The position numbers and the translations under genes were made by a program. The notes beneath the pieces were generated by a model. That model had not been told where the DNA came from, did not search any database, and saw only the letters and a program-made list of their open reading frames with translations. DNA of 64,000 nt, from the NCBI GenBank assembly GCA_001662425.1, contig BDDC01000395.1, positions 1,467 to 65,466 of the forward strand, written 5' to 3'. This document shows, piece by piece, positions 34,627 to 45,069 of the stretch. The stretch is from Chlamydomonas sphaeroides. Taxonomy: Eukaryota; Chlorophyta; Chlorophyceae; Chlamydomonadales; Chlamydomonadaceae. Within the stretch, counting starts at the first letter, position 1. Each line of letters opens with the position of its first letter.

Positions 34627-35201
34627 GCGCGGCCACGTTAAATGGCAATCGCCGTCACGTCAAGCTCTCGTTCGTTCTTCCATTTGATGCCCCTTGCGGA
34701 ACCCTCTCGCCAGGCGACAGCGGCGCACCTAGGCCTAAGCGCCCGCTGGGCGTGCCGCGAGTGTATGGCCCCAGCGCCGCGCCGGCCGCTTAACCTGTAA
34801 CCTCTTCGTTGCCGCCTTTCAGTCCGCACCACGCCTCGCCTCAGCGAGTCAGGAACGGCCCCACGTCAAGAATCTCAAGTGCAGCCAAATAGCGTGTTCA
34901 AGGCCGGCGTCGTCATTTGCGCACGGCCCAGGGCCGCCCAGCGTACACGGATCTGCCGCCACCACACAATCCAGTCATGCTAACGCCTTAGAAAGCCCAC
35001 AACCGAGGTGCTTCCCGGCTACCTTGGCCTAAACGAGGACCCTGCTACCCGCACATCGCCTTCGCAAGCCCCATCAACCTTGCTGGGCCGCTCACCACCT
35101 GGCGGCAGCCGACCCCATGGACTCGTCGCAGAGCTCGCCCCTGCGGCACAGTACCAACCGCGTGTGCGTCACATCCCCGCAACGACTACCCCGCTGCCCC
35201 C
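34627..35201. other. Convergent intergenic region
   Basis: The methyltransferase-like gene and the GPR107-like gene end towards each other here. TGTAA at 34796-34800 serves the plus-strand gene. No TTACA (the signal for the minus strand) was seen below 35202. Confidence 0.45.
34796..34800 (+). promoter_or_regulatory. Candidate polyadenylation signal TGTAA
   Basis: Lies 170 bases after the stop of the methyltransferase-like gene. Confidence 0.55.
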
Positions 35202-37643
35202 TCAGAGCTCAATCTCCGCCTGCAGCTTGAGGTAGGGGTTCTCGCCGGTGGGGCGGAACTTGGTGGCGGTCCACACGTAGAAGGCCAGCGTGACCAGCTC
35301 CTCCACCGCCACCGACACCCAGCTGTACTCGTACTGCATGGTGCTCTCCAGCAGGTACACCACGATGCGGGTGACGTAGATGTAGACCACCACCTGGGAA
35401 TATGGGCGGCAGGGGGCGGGAGGCGGCAGCGGTGAGGGGCCGGGGCGGGGTGGGGGTCGGCACGGCACGGCAAAGTTGCGTAGCGCACAAGTACACAGCC
35501 CTGATACCAAAACGCGCCCGGGGCACCGTGCCGCGCGCTCGCGGCCACGCACCATGACGTAGAACTGGCGGAAGAGCGTGAGCTTCTCCAGGTTGCGCGC
35601 GGCCTTGCCGTCGGTGGCGCTGGCCTCGCGCAGGTGCTTGATGGACCACACGATGGGAAACAAGATGGCGCAGCAGCAGATGATGTCGACCAGGTGGAAC
35701 ACGTCGCGCCAGGTGAACCAGTCCTTGACGCTGGGCGCCTCCTCCTCGGTGATGATGATGGCGATGTTGGCAAACACCTGGAGCGGGGCGCGGGGAGAAG
35801 GAGGCGGCGCGGGGGCGCGCAGGCGGTTGTGAGCGAGCTAAATACACGCCCTCGTCAGACGTCATCAGCGAGCTAGGTGAAGCCATCTAGGCGAAGGGCG
35901 GCTGTGGGGCAGCACAGCGCGGGCAGAGGACGGGTACCGCTTCTGCCCGCCTCTGTCCTGTTCATCGCAGCTCGCGCCCGTCACACACAGGTGGTACTCT
36001 ATTTCAGCCCTAAAAGTTGAACACACAGGTTCTGTTCTACTTAACACTTGAACACACGCCCACACCCACGCCGCCACCGGGCCCTCCGGCCCCCGCACCT
36101 GCAGCGGGATGACGATCATGATGATGCGCGCCTCCTTCTCGCCCAGGAAGGGCTTCATGTAGGACCAGCCCGTGCCAATGAGAACCACCACGGAGAAGAA
36201 CAGGATGCCGCGGAAAAAGGTGAAGATGTAGTAGGCGATGTTCCAGCCGTCGGCGCTGCCGGTGCGCTCAATGTAGAGCGTCATGATGGCCTGGTCGGGT
36301 TGGTGGGTGTGCGTTGGGGCAAGGCGGTCAGAACAGGGCGATGCGTGGGAAGTTCGAAGGCGCGTTGTGGGGTTCATCGAGAAGGCAGAGCAACGGAAGC
36401 GCCGACGGTTTCGAGGGTGGGCTGGGCGGAGATGGCGAGGCGAATTGGAGCATGCGAGGGCATGGACTGTGGTGTTCAGGAATAGGTAAAATGAGTATGG
36501 TGTTATGGTGCTGTCGGAGGTGCTACCCGGGGACCGGCACGGGCCGGCGCGCACCTGCGACATGAGCGTAAGCGCCTTAAAGCAGCCCAGCGCGAACATG
36601 AGGTAGTGAATCTTGTGCACATACTTCTTGTTGCGGTAGCACCAGAAGGCCCAGGCGCCGGTGCATGCCACGAACAGGCAGAACATGGACTGCGGAGGCA
36701 TAAGGGGTGGGCGGGCGAGGGTAACGGTACTTATAACAAGGACGCCAGAGATAAGAGTGGGTTAGGGTGAGGAAGCGAGACGGGGAGCGTGGAGGCTGGG
36801 ACAGCAGGGGGTTCATGGGTGGTGCTGGTGTGCATGGGCTGCCCAGCGGCGGTACCGGGTTGAGGGCAGCGATCGGTTGCAGTATAAGGGTGCGTGTGCC
36901 ATTAGGAGAAGCGGGCAGTCACAGGCCGCTCAGCTGCGGGCAGCTTCCTCGGCGTGGCGGGTGTCGGTCGTCGCCCCCTCTTCAGCCCTGGGTTGTAGCG
37001 CTAGGGGGCCCGCAGCCCCGGCCGCGCCCCGGTAGGTGGGCCATCATGTGCTTAAGCGCTCCAGAGCCCAGGGGGCTGGCGGGACAGCTGCTGCCGTGCT
37101 CACCCAGTAGACCGCGTCAAGGGACGTGTCGCCAATGGACAGGTAGTCCTTGCGCCCGTTGTAAAGGTTATACATCTCAATGTGGCTGTCGAACGACACT
37201 GGCGTGTCCGGCTCGCAGTTTGCGAAGTACAGGTAGAAGAGGCCCCCATTTTGGACAATGAAGTGGAAAGTAAAGTTTTCGAGCTTGCCCTGGATGACGC
37301 TCTGTACGCCCGAGTCCTTGAACGTGAATAGGTTGTTCACGTCGTCCAGGATGCACTTGGAGCTGTCACTCAGGTCCTGCTCAAGCGCAGCATCCGCCTC
37401 GACAGGCGACAGGAAGAAGCCAAAGTTCTCCCAATCCTTCACTTCCTCGTCGCTGCCGTGGAGGCGGTAGAGGCCGATATCGCGGATGGTGATTTCCAGT
37501 TTGCCCCCGGCAGAGAAGCCGAAGGCCTCGGTCAGCGGGATAAGAGGCCGTTCATCCTTGTCGACAACGCTGTGGTGAATTTTGGCGCTAGCGGCCCCTA
37601 GCGCAACAGCTAGCAAGGCAGCGAGCAGCAGCGCCCGCGCCAT
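35202..37643 (-). CDS. GPR107/GPR108-type (LUSTR) seven-transmembrane protein
   Basis: Five exons join in phase: 37104-37643, 36555-36689, 36099-36290, 35553-35777, 35202-35393; 427 residues. Members are Golgi/endosomal seven-helix membrane proteins with a lumenal N-terminal domain, implicated in trafficking; in plants some are called candidate GPCRs. A signal peptide is clear (MARALLLAALLAVALGAASA), followed by the ectodomain (GGKLEITIRDIGLYRLHG, ENFTFHFIVQNGGLFYLYFA). The membrane part matches the family closely: YVHKIHYLMFALGCFKAL, GWNIAYYIFTFFRGILFF, IGTGWSYMKPFLGEKEARII, IMIVIPLQVFANIAIIITE, ILFPIVWSIKHLREASATDG and KFRPTGENPYLKLQ. The protein stops directly after this last motif, so it lacks the cytoplasmic tail of animal forms, and the N-terminal domain is short. 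The intron between exons 3 and 4 holds the dispersed repeat at 35991-36050. Confidence 0.94.
35991..36050. repeat. Dispersed intronic repeat, both halves present
   Basis: Half A (35991-36027) begins GTGGTACTCTATTTC and runs to TAAAAGTTGAACAC; half B (36028-36050) begins GGTTCTGTTCTAC. Half A recurs at 39829-39865 and half B at 41605-41627, both in introns of the next gene. The element is AT-richer than its surroundings and is not explained by any gene. Confidence 0.8.
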
Positions 37644-38555
37644 GGCAGTAGATCGACGCTGGTGGACGTGAGTATTAGTTGTAGTTGCGCCAACAGTGCG
37701 TGGGTGTGATGAGACTGTATGGCCTCGTTTCAGGTCTGCATCGGGGGAAGCTGGGGGTCGCACATGGGAGCGAGCGTGCCGGCGTACGGCCGTGGCGACC
37801 AGGCTGACCTTCTTTTAACCCCCGTCCCATGCGCGGTGAGGCAAGGTCGCGTCAAACCCCGCCGACAGTTCTTGATGTATGTTACACACAGCGCAACATA
37901 CCGGCAACTGCATTTCCACTGCAACCACTCGGCTTGGCCGCTTGGCCGCGCCTCCCTCGACCCGCACTCCACTTTCATTCGCTTAGCCTTCAGTGCCTCA
38001 ATTGCGCTCCACTCCGCCATCCAGCGCATCGCCTACCAGCAACCCCAGGCCAGCCCGGCTGCCGACCTCGACAACTCGCCCCTCCACAACGCTCCCTCTG
38101 GGCCGCGCGCCCTTCCCGTGCACGCGCCCGCCGTGCGCCATGCCAAACCCCCGCATGCCCCATGCGCCCCCGGCCGCCCATGCCGCACATCCACAACGCA
38201 AACCCGACAACCGCTGACTCCTCCTCCGGCCCCGCCGCGCGCGGTCGACCGCCCTCGCGGTCTTGCCCGACGCCTCTCGGGGCCCCACGACGGTTCACCC
38301 CCCTAGCGGCCGGGCGAGCTCTCGATAGCAGCAGCCACCCAGTCACGGACCTGCGGTGCAAGCCAACACAGTGGGCATCATCAGTACCTGATGCCAGCCC
38401 GATGACGTGCGCTGCAGCCAGCAGGCCACACGCCTGGGTCAGAGCGCGTCAGCTGACAACCCTCCCCCGTCCCCATTCGCGGCCGGCCCCTGTGTCCCCT
38501 CGTTCCCCCACACCCACGCCGCCGCTGCGGCCCACTGCTGCCGCCCACTGCTGTC
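37644..38555. other. Intergenic between two minus-strand genes
   Basis: Holds the promoter of the GPR107-like gene and the 3' flank of the P-loop membrane protein gene. TTACA at 37882-37886 (TGTAA on the minus strand) lies about 670 bases past that stop. If the last exon is spliced at a GC donor (see findings), a further exon could lie here. Confidence 0.4.
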
Positions 38556-41500
38556 TCATCCTCCCCGCCTCCCCGCACTTGCCTGCATGGGGCCCGCCAC
38601 GCCCGGCGGCGGCCTGCTGTCCCGCAGCTCTGCCACCATGACGCCCGCGCACTCCACGTCCAGGCCACGGCGCGCGGCGGCCTCCGCCAGCAGCCCCTGC
38701 CAGGCAGCCTGCAGCGACTCCACGGCGCGGGCGTCGGTCTGCGGGGATGGTGTCCGGGGAGAGCCGGGATCAGGAGGGGCAGGGCCAGGCTTGCGAGGAG
38801 CGGAGGAGTGGAGCGGAGCGGGAGGAGTATGCGGAAAACATAGGACAATGGCACAAAGCACCTGGCACGCTGTGCGCAGCGCAGCGGTGGGCGCCAGGCG
38901 CCCGCGGCTGCCGCACCCGGATCTGCTCGCTCAGCTTGACGCCCTTGGTGGCCAGCACCAGCAGCGGCTTGTGCGCCGCCAGCGCCTGCGCAGCGAGGCG
39001 GGCGGACGGGCGGGGAGATAGCGGGTCAGTGTCGAGGGACGCAGCGGCGCAGTGCGGGGGCCAGTAACGCAGCACAGGAACGAGGTGGGCGCTGGCGCCG
39101 CTGCCGCGCCACCGGCCGCAGCCTGCCGCACTGCCCGCGGCCCTGCCCGGGCGCCGTGCCGCCCGGCCCTCCCTCCCTGCCGTCCTGCTCTGCCGTGTGC
39201 GCACCTGCCACACGGGCGGCCCCAGCAGGTCGGCCGAGGGCGGCACGTCGCAGGGCACCGCCCACACCAGCGCGGAGAACACGCCTTCCGCGCGGTTCCG
39301 AGGGGCATGGGAGAGGGGTAGGTGGCATGCAAACAGTGAGTTGGCTGAGCCAATATCACGTGCACCACGTCCGCCTCTACCCCCACGTCGAGAACGGCCC
39401 CAGCCTCGCGCCCCAGCCACCGTCCTGGCACACCAGCCCTCCCCCACAGCGGCTCCTCTCCCGCCCCTGCTCCAAGCCTCACGCGGCTGCCCCCACCGTG
39501 CGCTAGGTCGGCGAAGTGCGAGGCGCGCGCCGCGACCCCCGGGTCGGTGCTGTCCAGCCCGGGCGCCAGCACCGCATACGCCCCGGGCAGGCGCTGGATG
39601 GGCCGTATCTCGGCGGGCAAGCTGGACGGCACCTGGGCGCAGGGAGCAGGGGCGGTTGGGTGGGTGGGTGGGCTAGTGGACGGGCTAGTGGAGGGGCGGC
39701 TGTGGAGGCGGGCGGGCATGTGCAGCTCGAGCTGGGTGGCAGCTGCACTCGTGTGCAGGTGGGTGGGGTGGCGCGGAAGGGCAGGTGCTCGTGGTGCGGC
39801 CACACACACGGGGCGCGACGCGTACGGGGTGGTACTCTATTTCGGCCCTAAAAGTTGAACACGCGATGTGCACGCCCCTCCGCCCAGCAGTCCTGGGCCA
39901 GCCGCTTCGGGAACCAGAGGCTCTGGCCCCCGGGCTCTGCCCCCCTCCCTGCCTCCCTCCCTGCCTCCCTCCCTGCCTCCCTCCCTGCCCCCTCCCCCTG
40001 CCACCTCTCCCGACGCACCGTGTAGTCGGCGGGCAGCTGCGCCAGGCGCGCGAAGGCAGTGGTGCGGCCCGCGCCCTTCGGCCCCAGCACGAACACGTAC
40101 TTGAGCGCTTCAGGGCCCACGCACGCCAGCCCCACGCGCTTCCACGCCAGCAGCCGCAGCAGCAGCACCGCGCCCGCCTGGGCCCGGGGGTGAGCAGGGC
40201 AGGGGCCGGGTTCAACGTGGAGTGCAGCCGCAGGAGGCTCGCAGCAGGGCTCAGCGCAAAGAAGTGCAAAAGAGAGAAAGAGGTTAACTCCCGCCGGATG
40301 TCCCAGCGCGGTGATGACCACCCCGGCCTGGAGCCTGCCAGCAAGAATCAACTGCACGCCAAGCCGGGGCCTTGCACCCAGCTGATGCACCCGCATCCGC
40401 TTGCTCGCTCACCCGGTGCACGGCGGACGCCTGTGTGTGGCACTGGGAGCAACGCGGTGTGCCTGCGTACAAGACCCCGTCTCGGGCTTACCCGGCGCAC
40501 GGCGCGCGGCGCGAGGCCGAAGAAGCCGCCCGCCTCGAAGCGGCCCTCCAGCGCATCCGCCTCGTCCGCCAGTAGGCCGCCGCTGCCGTCCACCAGGCGC
40601 AGGTCGTAGGCGCGCAGCAGCAGGGGGTCGCCAGCCAGCCGGGAGGCGTCGGGGCGGGACCTGGCGGGACGGGAGGGAGGTGGTGAGCGGTGGAGGGCCG
40701 GGAGGGGCGCAGGGGGCACAGCAGGGAAGGTGGCGGGGGGAGAGGGTGGGGGAGGAAGGGATGCTGGGTGGCTGGGTGAGGGTGCGCATGCTGCTGCTGT
40801 GCGGTGCCGGGGTCCGCGGCCCGAGAGCGGCTGCCGCAGTCCGCCCTGGCGAGCGGGCTCCTTGCCGCCACTGCCTGCGCCGCTGCCCGCCGCCTCTATC
40901 TCCGCCAGCGGCCCACCTCAGCCTCAGCCGCGGCGCCAGCTGGTTGATGAACAGGTCCTCCAGCTCCTCGAAGGACGCCGGCTCCAGGAAGCGGGGGCCC
41001 ACCTGTAAAGGGGGCATGGAATGGGAGGCGGCAGGCGGCAGGCGGGAGGCTTGGAGCGGTGAGGGGCCGCACGAGGCACTCCTGCAGCGTCTGCCGTCCT
41101 TGCGCCCAATGCGGATGGTCCGGCAGCCGCACCCATGACGCGGCCTAGCGAGCGCGCGAGGCGCCGCGACACACCAGGTCTCCCTCCAGCGTCTGCCGCA
41201 CGCCGCCGCGGGTGCTGCGGTCCGACACCACCTCGGTCATGCTCGCCAGACGGCTGCGGGCAGGGGGGAGGGGCGAGGCAGGAGGCGGCGGGGTGGCCAG
41301 CAGGCGGCAACCAGCGGGCGGCAACCAGCAGGCGGCGGGGTGGCCAGCGGGCGGCAACCAGCAGGCGGCAACCAGCAGGCGGCAACCAGCAGGCGGCGGG
41401 GTGGCCAGCGGGCGGCAACCAGCAGGCGGCAACCAGCAGGCGGCAACCAGCAGGCGGCAACCAGCAGGCGGCGGGGTGGCCAGCAGGCGGGAACCAGCAG

Positions 41501-44119
41501 GCGGCAACCAGCAGGCGGCGGGGTGGCCAGCAGGCGGCAACCAGCAGGCGGCAACCACACGCCCTTCACTTGTCACGCTAGCGCACGCCGCGTGTGCAGC
41601 GCGTGGGGTTCTGTTCTACTTAACACTTGCCCCGCCCGTTGCGAGCTCTTTACGCCCAGCCCTGCCACCTACGCAGCTCCCATTGCGCAAGGATCACACC
41701 CGTGGGCGTGCCCACGCGGGGGTTCCCGCCCGCCCCACGCCGGGGCCCCACGTGTGCCTGCTCCCCTGACCGCCCTCGCCCGCGCCCTTCGCCCACCGCA
41801 GCAGCGCCGCGAACGCGTCCGCCATGGTGGCCCCGATAGTGAGCAGCGCCGACACGATGGACAGCGCAATGGAGAAGACCACCGTGAAGGCGATGGCGCC
41901 GCTCACGATCTGGCCAAGCGCGGGGCCGTCGGGGCGGGGAGGGGAAGGCTGAGAGCGTGGGCACTTGCTGACGGCAGCACAAGGGTCAGGGATGCAAGGC
42001 AGATGCGCATGCGGGGGGCGGCGTGGAGAGTGCGGCGGCCAGCGTCCCAGGCCCACATCCCGTGGGTCACGGCTGTGCACGACTGGCCGGCCGGCGCGGC
42101 GCACGCACCTGCGCGCCTGTGCCCAACAGCCGCAGTCCGGCGCCTGCCAGGCCCAGCAGCGTGGCCCAGAAGCGCAGCCACGTGCGGAAGAGGCCCAGGA
42201 AGATCTGGGTGGGGGGCAGGGGCCGGGGCCGGGGAGTTGCCGGGCAGGGGGAGGACAGGGTAGGGAAGGGGCAGGGAGGATGGGCAGGGCAGCGGTGTGG
42301 CACGGCGTGTCGGGGCAGGCAGCGCCAGGCGGGCCAGCGGAGTCGGCGGCCTTGCCCCCGGGCCCCACCTGCGCGAACTCGAGCCAGGTGCGGCCGCGGC
42401 TGAGGCGGTAGCGCTGCTGCAGGCTGCGGGCGATGAACGACAGGTTGGGCGCCACGGCCGCCGCCAGGCGCCGCAGCGGCAGCCCGCCCTCCCAGCCGGC
42501 GGCTGCGGGGCCGCCCTCCACCGTGGGGCCGGCGCCTGTGCGGTGGGGTGGGCGGGAGGCCGAAGTGGTGGTTGATGGGATTGGGCCGGGCAGGATGATG
42601 CGGACGTGGCCTGTTGTGCGGGGGAAAGGGCGGGAGAAGGGCGTGGCGCCACGCCCTCCCCCCGCCCATCCCTGGCGCCCCTCGCCGCTCACCCGCGCCC
42701 ACGCTCTCGTCCTCCGCCAGGTTGCCCGCCACCGCGTCCCGCACCGCCGCCTCCATGACTGCCTCAAGAGCCAGCGGCGGAGCGGCGTCGGCAAAGGACT
42801 CGAGCGTGGGGCCCACGCTGCCGGCCAGCCTGCGTGCGTATGTTCAGCAACAAGTTAAAAAGTAAGAACCGGTACGCGTGTCGGTGCCTCGGTCAAGGGC
42901 CTCGAGCCCTCGCTACACGCGCGGCGCGGGCACGCTGCGGCCCTGCGCCCTTGCTAACACAGCCAGCCACACCGAACCAGGCAAGACCACGAGGCGCCCC
43001 TCCCTCCCTCCCGCCGCCCCCCAGCCCACCAGGGCGGAGCGGCGCCGGACGCCAGGTAGCCGCGCGCGTACTCGCGCGCCGCGCCCCACACGCCGCCCAG
43101 CGTGCTCAGCGCAATGGGCTCGCGGCACCACCTGCAGGTCGGGGGCAGGCGTAGGGCGAGGGCAGGCGAGGGTTGCCGCGTGTGCAGTTCAGGGGCAACC
43201 TCGCACGCCAACGCACGCACGTACAGCCCACGGCGGTTGTTGCAGGTACTCTACTCCGACTTCCACGCTGGTTATAACACGAAAGCCCACCGTTCCAGCA
43301 CCCCTGCTGCCCCACCGTTCCAGCGCCACCAGCGCGCGGCCCTCGGCGAAGTCCGTCAGCCGGTAGCGCGGCTCCGGAGCCAGCGCCATGACGGGCGGCA
43401 GGGGCTCCGTCTGCTCGCTCTCGTCGGCCAGGCCGGCGGCTGCCTTGCCGCCGCCCGGCAGCAGCGCGGCGGCCAGCGGCAGGCCGTGCTTGGCGTTCTC
43501 GTGGCGAGGCTTGGCGGCCATGGCGGCCTGGGGCGGGCGGGCGCGGTGCGCCACCAGGGTTGCGGGCAGAGGCCCATGGCCACAGCCCCGGCCACCGCAA
43601 ACCTGGATTGCTGTCATGTGCGCACCGGCACCCACTGCGATACAACTTATCCAGTCCTGCTCTCCCAAAACAACCTGGGCCCTGCCCCGCGCCCCCTGCC
43701 CTCGCACCTGCTCGCCCCCCGCCTGCTGCGGGCTGGCGGAGGCGGTTGCGAAGATGTAGAGCCCCGGGTAGGTGACGAGCGTGGCCAGGAAGTCGACCAG
43801 CTTATTGCCCCCGCCGGGGCCGTCCTCTGGGTGGGGGCCACAACAGGGGAAAGGGGCAAGCGGGCCGGGGCAGGGCGGGTGTCAGGCTTGGCTCGGTACG
43901 CAGGCGGGCACCTGCAATGGCGCCCAGCCTGGGGGCTCGCTGCTGCCTGCCGGTGGACGCAAGCTGTGCCCAAGACCGGCAGCAGGCCGCGGGCTGGGAC
44001 GACGCGTGCTGCCGCTGCCGGTTCGCGTCACGTCACTGACCCGGCGGCGACCCGCCGTCGCCCGCCGCCATCCTGCGGGCGGTATTGGCTGCGGACAGCA
44101 CCTGCCCCAGCACCGTCAT
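38556..44119 (-). CDS. Multi-pass membrane protein with a degenerate P-loop GTPase-like domain, family not recognised
   Basis: Sixteen exons join in phase on the minus strand: 44041-44119, 43708-43826, 43316-43527, 43030-43131, 42693-42829, 42369-42535, 42109-42204, 41797-41909, 41175-41253, 40917-41002, 40492-40660, 40019-40177, 39497-39632, 39205-39284, 38917-38985, 38556-38738; 661 residues. Probable membrane segments are FLATLVTYPGLYIFATASA, FWATLLGLAGAGLRLLG, IAFTVVFSIALSIVSALLTI and perhaps AVLLLRLLAWKRVGLACVG. Directly after the last comes YVFVLGPKGAGRTTAFARL, a Walker A-like loop with Arg in place of the key Lys. Downstream, AYAVLAPGLDST, ALVWAVPCDVPPSADLLG and PLLVLATKGVKLSE sit where the G3, hydrophobic and G4 elements of a small GTPase domain would be, but the NKxD motif is absent. 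The layout (membrane helix, then G domain) recalls SRP receptor beta, without convincing identity. The donor of exon 1 (GTCAGT) and the acceptor of exon 14 are weak. Confidence 0.65.
39829..39865. repeat. Dispersed intronic repeat, half A
   Basis: Matches 35991-36027 with one or two changes (TTTCGGCCC instead of TTTCAGCCC). It lies in the intron between exons 12 and 13 of the P-loop membrane protein gene. Confidence 0.8.
39949..39996. repeat. Tandem repeat, 12-bp unit, about four copies
   Basis: Consecutive copies of CTGCCTCCCTCC in the same intron as the half-A dispersed repeat, close to the donor of exon 12. Confidence 0.85.
41283..41556. repeat. Minisatellite in an intron of the P-loop membrane protein gene
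   Basis: About 270 bases built from two short units, GCGGCAACCAGCAG (14 bp) and a unit containing GCGGCGGGGTGGCCAGC, in changing order. It lies in the intron 41254-41796 next to the acceptor of exon 9. All reading frames through it encode repeats such as CWLPPAG, which is only a shadow of the DNA repeat. Confidence 0.9.
41605..41627. repeat. Dispersed intronic repeat, half B
   Basis: Identical to 36028-36050 (GGTTCTGTTCTACTTAACAC and three more bases). It lies in the same intron as the minisatellite. Confidence 0.8.
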
Positions 44120-45069
44120 TGCCGGGGATGCAGCTGGCGCAGGGTGAGGTGGGCTGTGCGCTCAGCTGCGGCAGCGATGTCTAGGAGAGGGACGTCTTCT
44201 TGCGAGAAATCGCCTCGCCTGGCACAGCAAGTCGCTGTTTCACAGCGACGTGCTGCGTACTGCTGATTATGGGAATGCCTCGACCTGGCGCGTAAGACCG
44301 GCGCGAGGGCCCCGCGTTGTGCAACGCCTGCGCCCGATGACCGCATCCGAGGGGCGGCGCCGCTCCCGTGCCAGCGCTGACAAGACGCTGCTGGTCTTGC
44401 GCTCTGCTGGCAGGCCATCGCACGCGTCAACGCGCGCGGCCGCAGGCAGTGGGCGCTGCGACCCGCGGGCCGGCCGGCTTGCCTGCGTACCCTGGCGCCA
44501 TGCCGCCAGCACTCGGCAACGGGAAGCGGGAGCATGCGGGCGCTCCCGCGACCTTACATCGCTGCAGCGAGGCTCCTTGCGTCGCCCACGCCACGATGCC
44601 CCTTGCATGTGGCGGCCAGAGCGGCACCATCACGCGCCCGGACCTCAGCTTCATGACTGCCTCGGCCTGTCGGCAGTGGCTGTTCATCGCCCGCCACGTC
44701 TTCGCACGCGTAAGGCCCCCTAGGGCCTCTACTCTTCACAGCCACGGCACCCAGCGACAGGCTTGCCACCCTGCGCCCTGTCAACTCCCACAAACCGCAA
44801 AACAATGGCACCGCTGCCCCGTTCCCTGTCGCCGCGACCACAAGCGCTCAACACGCCCCATCACCGGCACGTGTCTAGCGCGCTCGTCGCAACAAGGTGG
44901 TCCGGCTTCCCAAGCCACAAGCGCTCAGACAAAGCGCGGTTGCTAGGCGGCCACAGAACCACGTCTGCTTCGCAGACCCCCAAAACGGTGCAGGGGCCTT
45001 CAAGACACAACGCTCTGAGCAATAGGGCCCAAGCAAAGCTCCCGGCGGGCCCTTGGAACCTCGCGGCGC
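44120..45069. other. Intergenic between the P-loop membrane protein gene and ribophorin I
   Basis: Both flanking genes are on the minus strand. TTACA at 44554-44558 is TGTAA on that strand, about 510 bases past the ribophorin I stop. The rest should be the promoter of the P-loop gene; no gene seen. Confidence 0.45.
44554..44558 (-). promoter_or_regulatory. Candidate polyadenylation signal TGTAA for ribophorin I
   Basis: Minus-strand TGTAA about 510 bases downstream of the ribophorin I stop at 45070. Confidence 0.35.

Noticed and set aside
41283..41556. Regular repeats resembling a CRISPR array
   Set aside because: Units are 14-17 bases with no unique spacers, in a eukaryotic intron; it is a minisatellite.
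43247..43286. Possible fourth copy of the dispersed intronic repeat (GGTACTCTACTCCGAC)
   Set aside because: Only GGTACTCT and a final AACAC-like end are shared with half A; too little to count as a copy.
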